A stretch of 32,177 nucleotides of DNA, taken from positions 1-32,177 of the forward strand of contig WGNN01000043.1 in assembly GCA_016124515.1 (NCBI GenBank), read 5' to 3'. The position numbers were made by a program, and so were the translations under genes. Below, piece after piece: positions 24,788 to 32,177 of this stretch (its first letter is position 1; each line of letters opens with the position of its first letter). The notes beneath the pieces are model-generated. The model saw nothing but the letters and a program-made list of their open reading frames with translations, ran no database searches and was not told where the DNA came from. The stretch comes from a bacterium (GTDB taxonomy: Bacteria; Bacteroidota; Bacteroidia; CAILMK01; JACPUW01).

Positions 24788-25852
24788 ATGTCAGCACAAC
24801 ACCTACTATCCTTTGTTTTGGCAGCAGTGGTTTTTACTGCCTGCGGAAGCGAGGAAACCATTCATTATGAAGATGAAAAGCACCTGAGCAATGTACAACA
24901 ACTAACCAATGGCGACGACAATGCAGAAGCCTATTGGAGTTTTAACAGCGATGCACTGGTTTTTCAAAGCAACCGCAAAGACTGGGGATTTGCCTGCGAT
25001 CAGATATGCTATTTCCCGCTGAAGGATGGGAATATGTTTACCCAAAAGCCGCAAATGATCAGCAACGGAAAAGGCCGCACCACTTGCTCATTTTTCCTAC
25101 CGGGCGACACTTTGGTCATTTACGCATCGACCCACCTGGCCGGCGACGAATGCCCGCCCGAACCCGAAAGAACCAAAGACCGCTACGTATGGCCGGTATA
25201 TGAAAGCTACGACATATTTGTAGCCGACCTGAAAGGCAATATTGTAGCCCAACTGACCGATGAACCCGGCTATGATGCCGAGCCTACCGTATCGCCAAAA
25301 GGTGATAAAATCGTGTTTACTTCAACCCGCTCGGGCGATTTGGAACTTTATACCATGAACCTTGACGGAAGCGATGTGGTGCAAGTAACACATGACCTTG
25401 GCTACGATGGTGGCGCTTTTTTCTCGCCCGATGGCACCAAACTGGTTTTCAGGGCATCGAGACCCAAGAGCGATGAAGATGTGAAAAAATACAAGGAACT
25501 GCTGGCCGAAGGGTTGGTAGAACCCAGCGATATGGAAATTTTTACCTGCAATGTAGATGGCAGCGATCTGAAGCAAGTAACCGATTTGGGCCGCGCTAAC
25601 TGGGCGCCATTTTACCACCCCGATGGCAAGAGAATACTTTTCTCGACCAACCACAACAGCTTGCTCCCCTGGAAATTCAATATATATATGATAGATGAAG
25701 ACGGCGGCAACCTGGAGCAAATAACCTATGACGACACATTTGATGCATTCCCCATGTTTTCGCCTGATGGAAAAAAACTGGTTTGGTGTAGCAACAGAAA
25801 CAACGGCGATACCCGTGCCACCAACATTTTTGTGGCCGATTGGGTAGAGTAG
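24788..25852 (+). CDS. TolB-like beta-propeller lipoprotein
   Basis: The ATG at 24788 (MSAQHLLSFVLAAVVFTACGS) is chosen because it begins a lipoprotein signal with lipobox FTAC (Cys19); the track's start at 24770 falls inside the promoter motif. The 354-residue mature protein is built of WD40/PD40 TolB-type blades with recurring PDG repeats: SPKGDKIVFTSTRSGDLELY, FSPDGTKLVFRASR, YHPDGKRILFSTNHN and FSPDGKKLVWCSNRNNGD. Members of this group act as periplasmic or surface binding scaffolds; some are peptidases, but no catalytic domain is present here. It stands alone between the TPR gene and accA. Confidence 0.85.
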   Translation: MSAQHLLSFVLAAVVFTACGSEETIHYEDEKHLSNVQQLTNGDDNAEAYWSFNSDALVFQSNRKDWGFACDQICYFPLKDGNMFTQKPQMISNGKGRTTCSFFLPGDTLVIYASTHLAGDECPPEPERTKDRYVWPVYESYDIFVADLKGNIVAQLTDEPGYDAEPTVSPKGDKIVFTSTRSGDLELYTMNLDGSDVVQVTHDLGYDGGAFFSPDGTKLVFRASRPKSDEDVKKYKELLAEGLVEPSDMEIFTCNVDGSDLKQVTDLGRANWAPFYHPDGKRILFSTNHNSLLPWKFNIYMIDEDGGNLEQITYDDTFDAFPMFSPDGKKLVWCSNRNNGDTRATNIFVADWVE

Positions 25853-25951
25853 CATGCCGCTTGAAGGCAGCTTAAGTTATTGATTATTAGCGCACAAAAC
25901 AGCGTGCACAAGCAAAGAACAAGAGTTAACACACCCGTTTTAACAAATTGT

Positions 25952-25959
25952 TACCTTTG
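25952..25959 (+). promoter_or_regulatory. Candidate -7 box (TACCTTTG) for accA
   Basis: Exact TAnnTTTG match 20 bases before the accA ATG, implying a leader of about 15 bases. Confidence 0.5.
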
Positions 25960-25979
25960 GCGCCGCAAAAAAGCATGAT

Positions 25980-26942
25980 ATGGCCGAATTTGTACTTGAG
26001 TTTGAAAAAGACATAAAAGAGCTGGAAGCGCAGGTAGCCAAACTGCGCGCCACCGAAGGCAGTGAAGAGAATGAAGTAATTGCCAAGGAAATAGCCGGCA
26101 TGGAAAAGAAGCTGGAAAAGATTCGTACCGAAGTATATGCCAATCTTACCGGCTGGCAAAAAGTGCAGGTATCGCGCCACCCCGACCGCCCCTACACCCT
26201 GGACTATATAGAAAATATGTGTACCGATTTTGTGGAGCTGCACGGCGACCGCTTAGGTTTTGACGACAAAGCCATAGTAGGCGGCTGGGCCAAAATTGAT
26301 GGTCAGCCTGTGATGATAATTGGTCACCAAAAAGGCAAAAACACCAAAATGCGCCAATACCGAAATTTTGGTATGGCCAACCCCGAAGGATATCGCAAGG
26401 CGCTAAGGCTCATGAAAATGGCCGAGAAATTTGACAAACCCGTAATAACCCTCATCGACACCCCGGGTGCTTATCCCGGTCTTGAAGCTGAAGAACGCGG
26501 ACAGGGTGAAGCCATTGCCAGAAACCTGCGCGAAATGGCTTTGCTGAAAGTACCTATTATTTGTGTGGTAATAGGCGAAGGTGCATCAGGCGGAGCACTT
26601 GGCATAGGCGTGGGCGACCGCGTACTTATGTTGGAAAACACCTGGTACTCAGTTATTTCACCCGAATCTTGCTCTTCAATTTTGTGGCGCAACTGGGACA
26701 ATAAAGAAGAAGCTGCGGAAGCCCTGAACCTTACTGCCGATAAAATGCTGGCCAACGGCCTTATTGACGGCATAATAAAAGAGCCTGTAGGGGGAGCGCA
26801 TGCCGACCCTGATAAAACGTATAAAAACGTGAAGGCGGAGTTGAAAAAATTGCTGAAAGACCTGAAAGACATGGAATCAGATGAGCTGATAGCCAATAGA
26901 ATTGATAAATTCAGCCACATGGGTGCCTTTGTAGCAGAATAG
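25980..26942 (+). CDS. accA: Acetyl-CoA carboxylase carboxyltransferase, alpha subunit
   Basis: Alpha half of the carboxyltransferase that passes CO2 from biotin to acetyl-CoA, making malonyl-CoA for fatty acid synthesis; it works with AccD (not in this window). The 320 residues are full length: an N-terminal helical part ([14 protein letters not shown]), [12 protein letters not shown], then the crotonase-like core with [37 protein letters not shown] and the oxyanion-hole region [12 protein letters not shown]. There is no zinc ribbon, as expected for alpha. A terminator follows within 25 bases of the stop. Confidence 0.96.
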   Translation: MAEFVLEFEKDIKELEAQVAKLRATEGSEENEVIAKEIAGMEKKLEKIRTEVYANLTGWQKVQVSRHPDRPYTLDYIENMCTDFVELHGDRLGFDDKAIVGGWAKIDGQPVMIIGHQKGKNTKMRQYRNFGMANPEGYRKALRLMKMAEKFDKPVITLIDTPGAYPGLEAEERGQGEAIARNLREMALLKVPIICVVIGEGASGGALGIGVGDRVLMLENTWYSVISPESCSSILWRNWDNKEEAAEALNLTADKMLANGLIDGIIKEPVGGAHADPDKTYKNVKAELKKLLKDLKDMESDELIANRIDKFSHMGAFVAE

Positions 26943-26964
26943 ATTTTTTAGCTGAAAATACTTG

Positions 26965-26996
26965 AAAGCCCGGAGCAGTAGTTTCGGGCTTTTTTT
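26965..26996 (+). terminator. Rho-independent terminator after accA
   Basis: AAAGCCCG pairs with CGGGCTTT (8 bp, 12-base loop) and is followed by a run of seven Ts in total. It reaches the stop codon of the convergent transporter gene. Read on the other strand the stem lacks a good T-run, so it serves mainly accA. Confidence 0.85.
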
Positions 26997-27750
26997 ATTC
27001 AGAACGGTGTACTGAAGCGGCCATTTTCTCTGCCTCTTCTTTGCCCAGGTAGCGTTCTATAAAATAGTGCACCACATAGATGGCGGGCGTAGAAATAATG
27101 GCTACCACAAATTTGTACACATAGTTGACCACCCCAATGGCAAGTATGTAAATGGTGGGCAACTGACCGGCAAAGGCAATAAACAAAACCACATAACTAT
27201 CAATCAATTGCGAGACCAAGGTGGAACCTGTAGCACGCAGCCATATTCTTTTTTCGCCCGTGATGCTTCTGATTTTGGTAAACACATACACATCAACAAA
27301 CTGACTTACCAAAAAGGCCACGAGCGAACCGATAATGATGCGCAAACCCTGCCCGTAAACCGCATTGAAAGCCAGCGACATATCTTCCACACCCTGCTCC
27401 TGTTTCATCACCACCCAAAAATCGGCAGGTTCTACATTGATGGCGAGGTAAATCATTAAAAAACCGTAGGCGATAAGCCCGGCCGTGAGAAACGAAAGCA
27501 GCCTGATGCCTCGCTGTCCGTAGTATTCATTCAATATATCGGTAAAAACAAAAACTACCGGCCAAAGCAACACACCGGTGGTCATGGTAAAGCCCAGCCC
27601 GTCCTGCCCCAGAATTTTAAGGTTGAGCGGCTCAAAACCCAAGGTGCGCTCTACACTGAACAATTTGACACCCAAAAACTCCGCAAGTAGTGCATTGGCA
27701 ATAAAAAACCCGCCCAATACTATGAAAAGAATGTTCTGTTTATTTTTCAC
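26995..27750 (-). CDS. Queuosine precursor transporter (YhhQ/VUT family)
   Basis: A 251-residue inner-membrane protein with about six helices. The family pattern is present: FFIANALLAEFLGVKLF near the N-terminus, WPVVFVFTDILNEYYGQRG (conserved D..NE..G), SLVAFLVSQFVDVYVF and LRATGSTLVSQLIDSYVV. YhhQ-type proteins import 7-cyano- or 7-aminomethyl-7-deazaguanine for tRNA queuosine. The start is GTG at 27750; the overlapping ATG at 27752 is out of frame and stops at once. A TAnnTTTG match (TACATTTG, 27767-27774) lies 16 bases before the start. It converges with accA at a shared terminator. Confidence 0.88.
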   Translation of the reverse strand: MKNKQNILFIVLGGFFIANALLAEFLGVKLFSVERTLGFEPLNLKILGQDGLGFTMTTGVLLWPVVFVFTDILNEYYGQRGIRLLSFLTAGLIAYGFLMIYLAINVEPADFWVVMKQEQGVEDMSLAFNAVYGQGLRIIIGSLVAFLVSQFVDVYVFTKIRSITGEKRIWLRATGSTLVSQLIDSYVVLFIAFAGQLPTIYILAIGVVNYVYKFVVAIISTPAIYVVHYFIERYLGKEEAEKMAASVHRSE

Positions 27751-27766
27751 ATGGTTTTACTTAAGG

Positions 27767-27774
27767 CAAATGTA
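27767..27774 (-). promoter_or_regulatory. Candidate -7 box (TACATTTG) for the YhhQ-type transporter
   Basis: Exact TAnnTTTG match on the minus strand, 16 bases before the GTG start at 27750. Confidence 0.45.
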
Positions 27775-27912
27775 TAAATGAAAACCTAGTGATTTGGTTT
27801 AAAGTAACCATTGCTTATACCATTGGTGGTTCGCAAAAAACAAAAGTCATCGACAAAATTGTGAGGTGGATTTCGTCCCGTTATACTTTGGCAAATAATA
27901 AAAACAAAAGCG

Positions 27913-28039
27913 CTGATGAGAAATGGTCAGGAATGAGGCCGTCGAAGGGTTGAATGCCGGGAGTTTACTTGGGTAAATGACCAAATTCAACACGAGAAAA
28001 ACGAAATTATTGGACATTTAACGCAGACACTAAGTAAGT
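27913..28039 (+). repeat. 127-bp direct repeat, copy 1
   Basis: Starts CTGATGAGAAATGGTCA and ends CAGACACTAAGTAAGT. It is repeated with a period of 147 bases and four differences in 127. It contains a predicted hairpin at 27949-27991: GTTGAAT pairs with ATTCAAC, and TTTAC with GTAAA around a TTGG loop. No ORF. The left inverted end seen in copy 2 is degenerate here. Confidence 0.9.
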
Positions 28040-28059
28040 ACTTGAAGAAAATCAAGTGT

Positions 28060-28186
28060 CTGATGAGAAATGGTCAAGAATGAGGCCTTCGAAGGGTTGA
28101 ATGCCGGGAGCTTACTTGGGTAAGTGACCAAATTCAACACGAGAAAAACGAAATTATTGGACATTTAACGCAGACACTAAGTAAGT
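28060..28186 (+). repeat. 127-bp direct repeat, copy 2
   Basis: Same unit as copy 1, ending 8 bases before the M48 protease ATG. Its hairpin at 28096-28138 has CTTAC paired with GTAAG, a C-G pair where copy 1 has T-A. The inverted ends AGTGTCTG (28055-28062) and CAGACACT (28171-28178) flank a 124-bp unit. A 6-bp hairpin (ACTTGA / TCAAGT) fills the 20-bp spacer between copies. Confidence 0.9.
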
Positions 28187-28194
28187 TTGAATAT

Positions 28195-29427
28195 ATGGAG
28201 CAGACCTACCTAACCATCTTCGTAACCATAGTAATTGTGGGCTTTGTGGCCGATCAGGTGCTCGACTACCTGAACAACTACAACCGGCCTGAGTTGGTGC
28301 CCAAAGAGCTTGAAGGCATTTATAATCAGGAAAAATATGCCCAATCGCTGCATTACCAACGCGACCAAAACCGCGTGGCCAATATCAGTTCATGGATCAG
28401 TTTTGTCATTATTTTGGGTTTGCTGCTCACCCAATCTTTTGGCACCATCAACCGCGATTTGGAAAATATGGGGCTGCACGGCAAATGGCTCAGCCTCGCT
28501 TTTTTTGGGCTTATCTTTCTTGCAGGCGATTTGCTATCGCTACCCCTTAGCTTGTACGCCACCTTTGTGGTTGAAGAAAAATATGGCTTTAACAAAACCA
28601 CGCTAAAAACCTTTTTTGCCGACAAATTGAAATCTTATGCGCTCACCGTATTCTTGGGCGGAGGCTTGCTTTATTTGTTGCTCAGCATCATCATATCGCT
28701 TGGCAATACCTTTTGGATTTGGGCTTGGTTGCTTATGGTGGCCGTTATGGTATTCATGAATTTTTTCTACACCACCCTATTTGTTCCGCTGTTCAACAAA
28801 CTTACCCCACTTGCCGATGGCGAGCTGAAAGAGGCCATTGTCGCCCTTTCGGAGAAACTCGATTTTCCGCTGAAAAAAATTATGGTGATGGACGCTTCCA
28901 AACGATCGTCAAAGTCCAACGCCTATTTTTCGGGCTTTGGCAAGCTCAAGTCAATCGTGTTGTTTGATACCTTGCTCGATAAACACAGCAACAAGGAATT
29001 GTTGGGGATTTTGGCACACGAAATAGGACATTACAAAAAACGACATATAGTAAGCAATTTGTTGATTGCGGTGGTGTTAAATGGCTTGACACTCTATGTT
29101 TTGTCGTGGTTTATTTTTAATGATGAACTGTCGAAAGCATTGGGAGCGCATCAATTGTATTACCACCTCAATATTATTGCCTTCGGTATTTTATTTGAGC
29201 CTATCAGTACGCTTACCGGTTTGTTGGGCAATGTATTATCGCGTAAACACGAATACGAGGCGGATGCGTTTGCAGTAAAGCACACCGACAAGGAAGCATT
29301 TAAAGATGCTCTAAAAACCCTTTCAACCGAAAATCTTAGCGACCTGCAGCCCCACCCGGCCTATGTTTTTGTACACTACTCCCACCCCACGGTTTTGCAG
29401 AGGTTAAAGGCGATTGATGATTTGTAG
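28195..29427 (+). CDS. M48 family metalloprotease, STE24/CAAX-prenyl-protease type
   Basis: A 410-residue integral-membrane zinc peptidase. The N-terminal half is the Peptidase_M48_N region, with several helices and the EEKYGFNKTTLKTFFADKLK motif. The zinc site is AHEIGHYKKRH (HExxH) with the third ligand in KHEYEADAFA. The C-terminus VFVHYSHPTVLQRLKAI matches the family end. STE24-type proteases in bacteria are thought to act in membrane protein quality control, as prenylation is absent; that role is inference here. Two 127-bp repeats lie directly upstream, so any leader transcript would contain both of their hairpins. Confidence 0.9.
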   Translation: MEQTYLTIFVTIVIVGFVADQVLDYLNNYNRPELVPKELEGIYNQEKYAQSLHYQRDQNRVANISSWISFVIILGLLLTQSFGTINRDLENMGLHGKWLSLAFFGLIFLAGDLLSLPLSLYATFVVEEKYGFNKTTLKTFFADKLKSYALTVFLGGGLLYLLLSIIISLGNTFWIWAWLLMVAVMVFMNFFYTTLFVPLFNKLTPLADGELKEAIVALSEKLDFPLKKIMVMDASKRSSKSNAYFSGFGKLKSIVLFDTLLDKHSNKELLGILAHEIGHYKKRHIVSNLLIAVVLNGLTLYVLSWFIFNDELSKALGAHQLYYHLNIIAFGILFEPISTLTGLLGNVLSRKHEYEADAFAVKHTDKEAFKDALKTLSTENLSDLQPHPAYVFVHYSHPTVLQRLKAIDDL

Positions 29428-30185
29428 GCTTATATGCTATTTTTTAAGCACATCTTGGGTTTCCTTTTAATAGGCGCTTATGATAACCGTGACATTTACT
29501 ATGCCCCAAAGCGGTTTGAAAAGTAAAACGCCTTTCATTGAAATTTTAATTACTAAAGTTCCGGGGTTCTAAACACCCCTGATATTCAGTTTATATGCAA
29601 TTTTCAGCACTTAAAACGCCACCTATCTGATTGAATTACAACAAGAAATTTGGACTGGAAAGGATATTGACTTGAATTATTAATTTCCAAGGTCAAATTT
29701 TGAGCTTACCGTCTGAAAGTTGAGCTCGTTGCTCCTTTCTTGTACTTTTTGCTTGACCAAAAAGTACCAAAAACTCAAGGCTTGGTTTCTTTTCTTAACG
29801 CTCCGAAACAACCGAAATTCCTGAACAAAAAAAACTCGCCGCCACTTTTTGTATTGCAAATCAAATATTTGGCTTATCCAAAGTTTGTACCCTTTGTATC
29901 TGTATAAAGGCTCATACAGCTTTTTGTTCCGGGCGGAATTTCAGTCATTTCTCCACTAAAAAGAAAAAGAGCCGTCCTAATTACATGAAAAACAAGCCCC
30001 CCCCTTATTGACGAAACCAGGGGGATTTTGGGCATCTCTCAATACACGAGCTATCGAATTTGGCCTTTTTGTCTATCAGAATTTAGAGATTTACATTATA
30101 GTTTACCCCGAAACTTCAGTTAATTCCACTTCCATTAAACCCATTTTCTCACGAATATTTATTTAAATTGTTTGTGGACCCATGA
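29428..30185. other. Long intergenic region with hairpin and homopolymer C tract, no gene
   Basis: About 760 bases with no ORF of 60 codons on either strand in the track. It includes a perfect 10-bp hairpin (29742-29767) and a run of eight Cs (29997-30004) that can pair with GGGGG at 30020-30024 before TTTT, a weak terminator candidate. The AT-rich, repeat-like text resembles dispersed intergenic repeats of this phylum (impression only). No RNA gene recognised. Confidence 0.55.
29742..29767. repeat. 10-bp palindromic hairpin
   Basis: GTACTTTTTG and CAAAAAGTAC pair perfectly around the loop CTTGAC, followed by a further A-rich stretch (CAAAAACTCAAGGC). It may be the end of a dispersed repeat. 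Confidence 0.65.
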
Positions 30186-30761
30186 TTAACGATCAGGATC
30201 AACACGCATAAATAGCTTGCGTTTTACCCCAATAAAACCCACTGCCAATGCACCAAATTTATGCCACAGCGGTAAACACTGAACACTCAGCTCCCAGCGC
30301 TTGGTCATATACCAATTAACTTCCGTTCCAAACCCAAAATATGTTATCAATTTGGTGAGATCATAACGGAAATTAAATACTGATGGAATAATAAATGTTT
30401 GGCAAATTCCGGAATTAAATCGAAATTCAAATCTATCAAAACCAGGAATTTTAAACCGATAGTGAACGGTATATAGGTTGAAAGCGGAATTTTGTTTGGG
30501 TAACCATTGCCATTTGGCATTTATAAAATAGCGGTCAAAACCAAATGCTAGGTGTTTACCCAACTCAAGCTCCAACCCAACCCTATTATGTATTTCACCA
30601 AACCAACCAATCAAATACTTATCATATTCTATGTTGGCAAAAAAATAGTAATGTGCATTTACGCCAACTTGATACGGTTCTTTTTCCTTTCCATTTGCCT
30701 GCAAAGCCACTAAAATTAAAAACAAAATGAAACAGGCCTTTAAATGGCTAAAATTTATCAT
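30186..30761 (-). CDS. Hypothetical exported beta-rich protein
   Basis: No family recognised. The 191-residue product has a signal peptide (MINFSHLKACFILFLILVALQANG) and a mature part of alternating strands rich in Phe, Tyr and Trp (AHYYFFANIEYDKYL, LYTVHYRFKIPGFDRFEFRF, GFGTEVNWYMTKRWELSVQ). This pattern suggests a small outer-membrane beta-barrel. Its start overlaps the stop of the next upstream gene by 14 bases, so the pair is probably one transcript. Coding sequence is AT-rich compared with the housekeeping genes. Confidence 0.65.
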   Translation of the reverse strand: MINFSHLKACFILFLILVALQANGKEKEPYQVGVNAHYYFFANIEYDKYLIGWFGEIHNRVGLELELGKHLAFGFDRYFINAKWQWLPKQNSAFNLYTVHYRFKIPGFDRFEFRFNSGICQTFIIPSVFNFRYDLTKLITYFGFGTEVNWYMTKRWELSVQCLPLWHKFGALAVGFIGVKRKLFMRVDPDR

Positions 30762-31449
30762 GCCCCTTTTGTTTATTATTTATTATGAAAACAATATCGG
30801 TCCAGAGCAAGAAAAAAACGGGCGAATACTCATGTTGAAATGCATTTACCCCTAAATAATAACCGGTTGACGCTTTAAGCTCTACTTGAAACCAGCGTGC
30901 AAAACGCCAATGTGAACCCACAAACGGAGTAAGTAGTAAATTATTAAACTTCCGGTTAGACACCATTTGTTGTTGGTGCGAATTGAGATAAATATTGGTC
31001 CCTTCTACAGAACCACCAAAAAAAATATTATTTACACAATTGTTTAGCAAATTAAAATTGTTGATCAATACAAGGCTATCGCGTTTGGGAAATAGGTATT
31101 GACGGCCATACAAGCCCAAACCAATTCCTTTGAGTGTGTACAGTGGCGTTGCTGAGCCGTCGCCTAAGTACCTGAAAGTTAATCCGTAGTCATATTTGGA
31201 TACCTTTCCTCTAGAAATTGCCGTACAAAATTCATATTGCCAGATTGCCGGTTTGCTGGCTTTGTTCAAATTGCGCATGTAGGCAAAACGCCAATAGCTT
31301 GAAACGAACAATTGGTGATTTGATTTCCCGGGTAAATCCGTATCATTTGATGCTTCGACTACCATTGGCAATAAGCAAAATAAGGCAAAACTCAATATGG
31401 GTATTCGCAACAACCCTTTATGCACCAAAATGGGACTCAACCAGCTCAT
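30748..31449 (-). CDS. Hypothetical exported beta-rich protein
   Basis: No family recognised. The ATG at 31449 (MSWLSPILVHKGLLRIP) is preferred to the track's TTG at 31455. The 233-residue protein has an N-terminal hydrophobic signal ending near MVVEASNDTD. Its strands are again aromatic-rich (SSYWRFAYMRNLNKA, YDYGLTFRYLGDG, GLGLYGRQYLF, THWRFA-like GSHWRFARWFQVELKASTGYYL), consistent with a beta-barrel. It overlaps the following gene by 14 bases. The two products share a similar architecture, so they may be diverged duplicates or partners, which is inference only. Confidence 0.65.
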   Translation of the reverse strand: MSWLSPILVHKGLLRIPILSFALFCLLPMVVEASNDTDLPGKSNHQLFVSSYWRFAYMRNLNKASKPAIWQYEFCTAISRGKVSKYDYGLTFRYLGDGSATPLYTLKGIGLGLYGRQYLFPKRDSLVLINNFNLLNNCVNNIFFGGSVEGTNIYLNSHQQQMVSNRKFNNLLLTPFVGSHWRFARWFQVELKASTGYYLGVNAFQHEYSPVFFLLWTDIVFIINNKQKGHDKF

Positions 31450-31770
31450 ATACAATCTCTTTCAATAGCATCAATTTATTACGTCCCATTAAACTCAAGT
31501 TTCTTTCGCTCACTAAGAATGCTATAATTTAAAGTACGATTGGCAATATAACCGATATATTCAGGTTAGCACAATTTTTAGCTGAATTATTTTGCCATCA
31601 AGGGTAGTTATCAAAAAGATTGAAATATGATTTTTGGCAAATCAGTTCGATTTTATGGCTTCCGGCTTGATGTTGACCACAGGACAAACTAATTTTTATT
31701 TGCCGTATTATTCAATAAATCAATCCATTTTCATTACCACCACAATAAACCCGAACTCTCAAGAACATTT
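31450..31770. other. Intergenic region, nothing recognised
   Basis: About 320 AT-rich bases between two minus-strand genes. No ORF, hairpin terminator or exact promoter motif was identified. Confidence 0.45.
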
Positions 31771-32177
31771 TCAAAGAAAATAACCTGTTTCCAAAAAGAA
31801 GGTCATTTCGGTAAGTATGCTGCGGTCGTTTTTGAGGCGGGGCACTTTGTGTTGTCCGCCCAGTTTGCCTTTCGATTTGAGCCATTGGTAAAATGTACCT
31901 GCGGGTACTTTATGCACTTTGGGCATTACCAATGCCATATCGCCATGTCGCTTGGCATCGTAGTCGCTGTTTACCGCGCGCAATTCATTGTCGAGGTCTT
32001 GCACAAAAGCATCAAAATTGGCGGGCTCTTTTTCAAACTCTATAAACCACTCGTGGGCACCTTTGTTGTGGCTGTCAAAATACACCGGTCCGGCGGTAAA
32101 TTCCTTCACCTGACAGTTGTGGGTTGCACTTGCTTTTGAAATAGCACTCTCGGCATTTTCTATAATAAGCTCTTCGC
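31771..32177 (-). CDS. GH3 auxin-responsive-promoter-like family protein, C-terminal part
   Basis: Partial at the right edge; the reading frame is open beyond the track's GTG start to base 32177 (EELIIENAESAISKAS). About 135 residues are visible. The sequence VYFDSHNKGAHEWFIEFEKEP, NSDYDAKRHGDMALVMPKVH and KSKGKLGGQHKVPRLKNDR matches the C-terminus of bacterial GH3-family acyl-acid amido synthetase-like proteins, including the conserved GGQHKVPRL. These belong to the ANL adenylating superfamily; the bacterial substrate is not known. The ATP-binding motifs lie outside the window. Confidence 0.88.
   Translation of the reverse strand, partial: EELIIENAESAISKASATHNCQVKEFTAGPVYFDSHNKGAHEWFIEFEKEPANFDAFVQDLDNELRAVNSDYDAKRHGDMALVMPKVHKVPAGTFYQWLKSKGKLGGQHKVPRLKNDRSILTEMTFFLETGYFL

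Noticed and set aside
27913-28186. CRISPR array
   Set aside because: Only two copies of a 127-bp unit with a 20-bp spacer and no cas genes; units are far too long for CRISPR repeats.

Overview
The window reads as chromosomal DNA of a Bacteroidota bacterium, probably class Flavobacteriia or a close relative (inference). The grounds are a fused SpeD-SpeE polyamine gene, DUF3078- and DUF4476-type proteins, a Nudix/PyrE divergent pair, and many genes preceded by the Bacteroidota -7 promoter motif TAnnTTTG rather than a sigma70 promoter. Most of the window is housekeeping DNA. I saw no rRNA, tRNA, CRISPR array, integrase or transposase gene.

Layout. 1-5118 (minus): the 5' end of gcvP, pdxJ, a two-gene PtuA/PtuB (Septu-like) anti-phage module, ahcY and thpR. 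5340-8831: a small exported protein, then a plus-strand series of poorly known genes (thioredoxin-like protein, two membrane proteins, a fatty acid hydroxylase/sterol desaturase with an early in-frame TGA, a lipoprotein). 9317-11627 (minus): agmatinase overlapping a SpeD-SpeE fusion, a compact agmatine to putrescine to spermidine unit. 11884-17324: an ICMT-like methyltransferase, a DUF3078 protein, a serine hydrolase, an EamA transporter, a DUF4476 protein and an unknown exported protein. 17689-20545: class IV aminotransferase and Nudix (minus), pyrE (plus) and a second Nudix (minus). 20610-24674 (minus): thrS-infC-rpmI-rplT with a strong terminator, and an upstream TPR lipoprotein. 24788-29427: TolB-like propeller lipoprotein, accA, queuosine-precursor transporter and a STE24-type M48 protease. 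30186-32177 (minus): two overlapping barrel-like proteins and the 3' end of a GH3-family gene.

Most notable points. (1) PtuA/PtuB sits between ahcY and pdxJ, with a perfect 15-bp inverted repeat in its leader that overlaps a candidate promoter. (2) Two 127-bp direct repeats lie just upstream of the M48 protease. Two of their only four differences are a compensatory base-pair change in a predicted hairpin, and the copies have inverted ends like a small mobile element. (3) The start codons of pyrE and its divergent Nudix neighbour overlap within one CATG. (4) infC appears to start at a non-AUG codon (ATC). (5) Two genes have apparent early lesions: a TGA in the desaturase and a one-base frame break at the start of the 5340-5813 gene.
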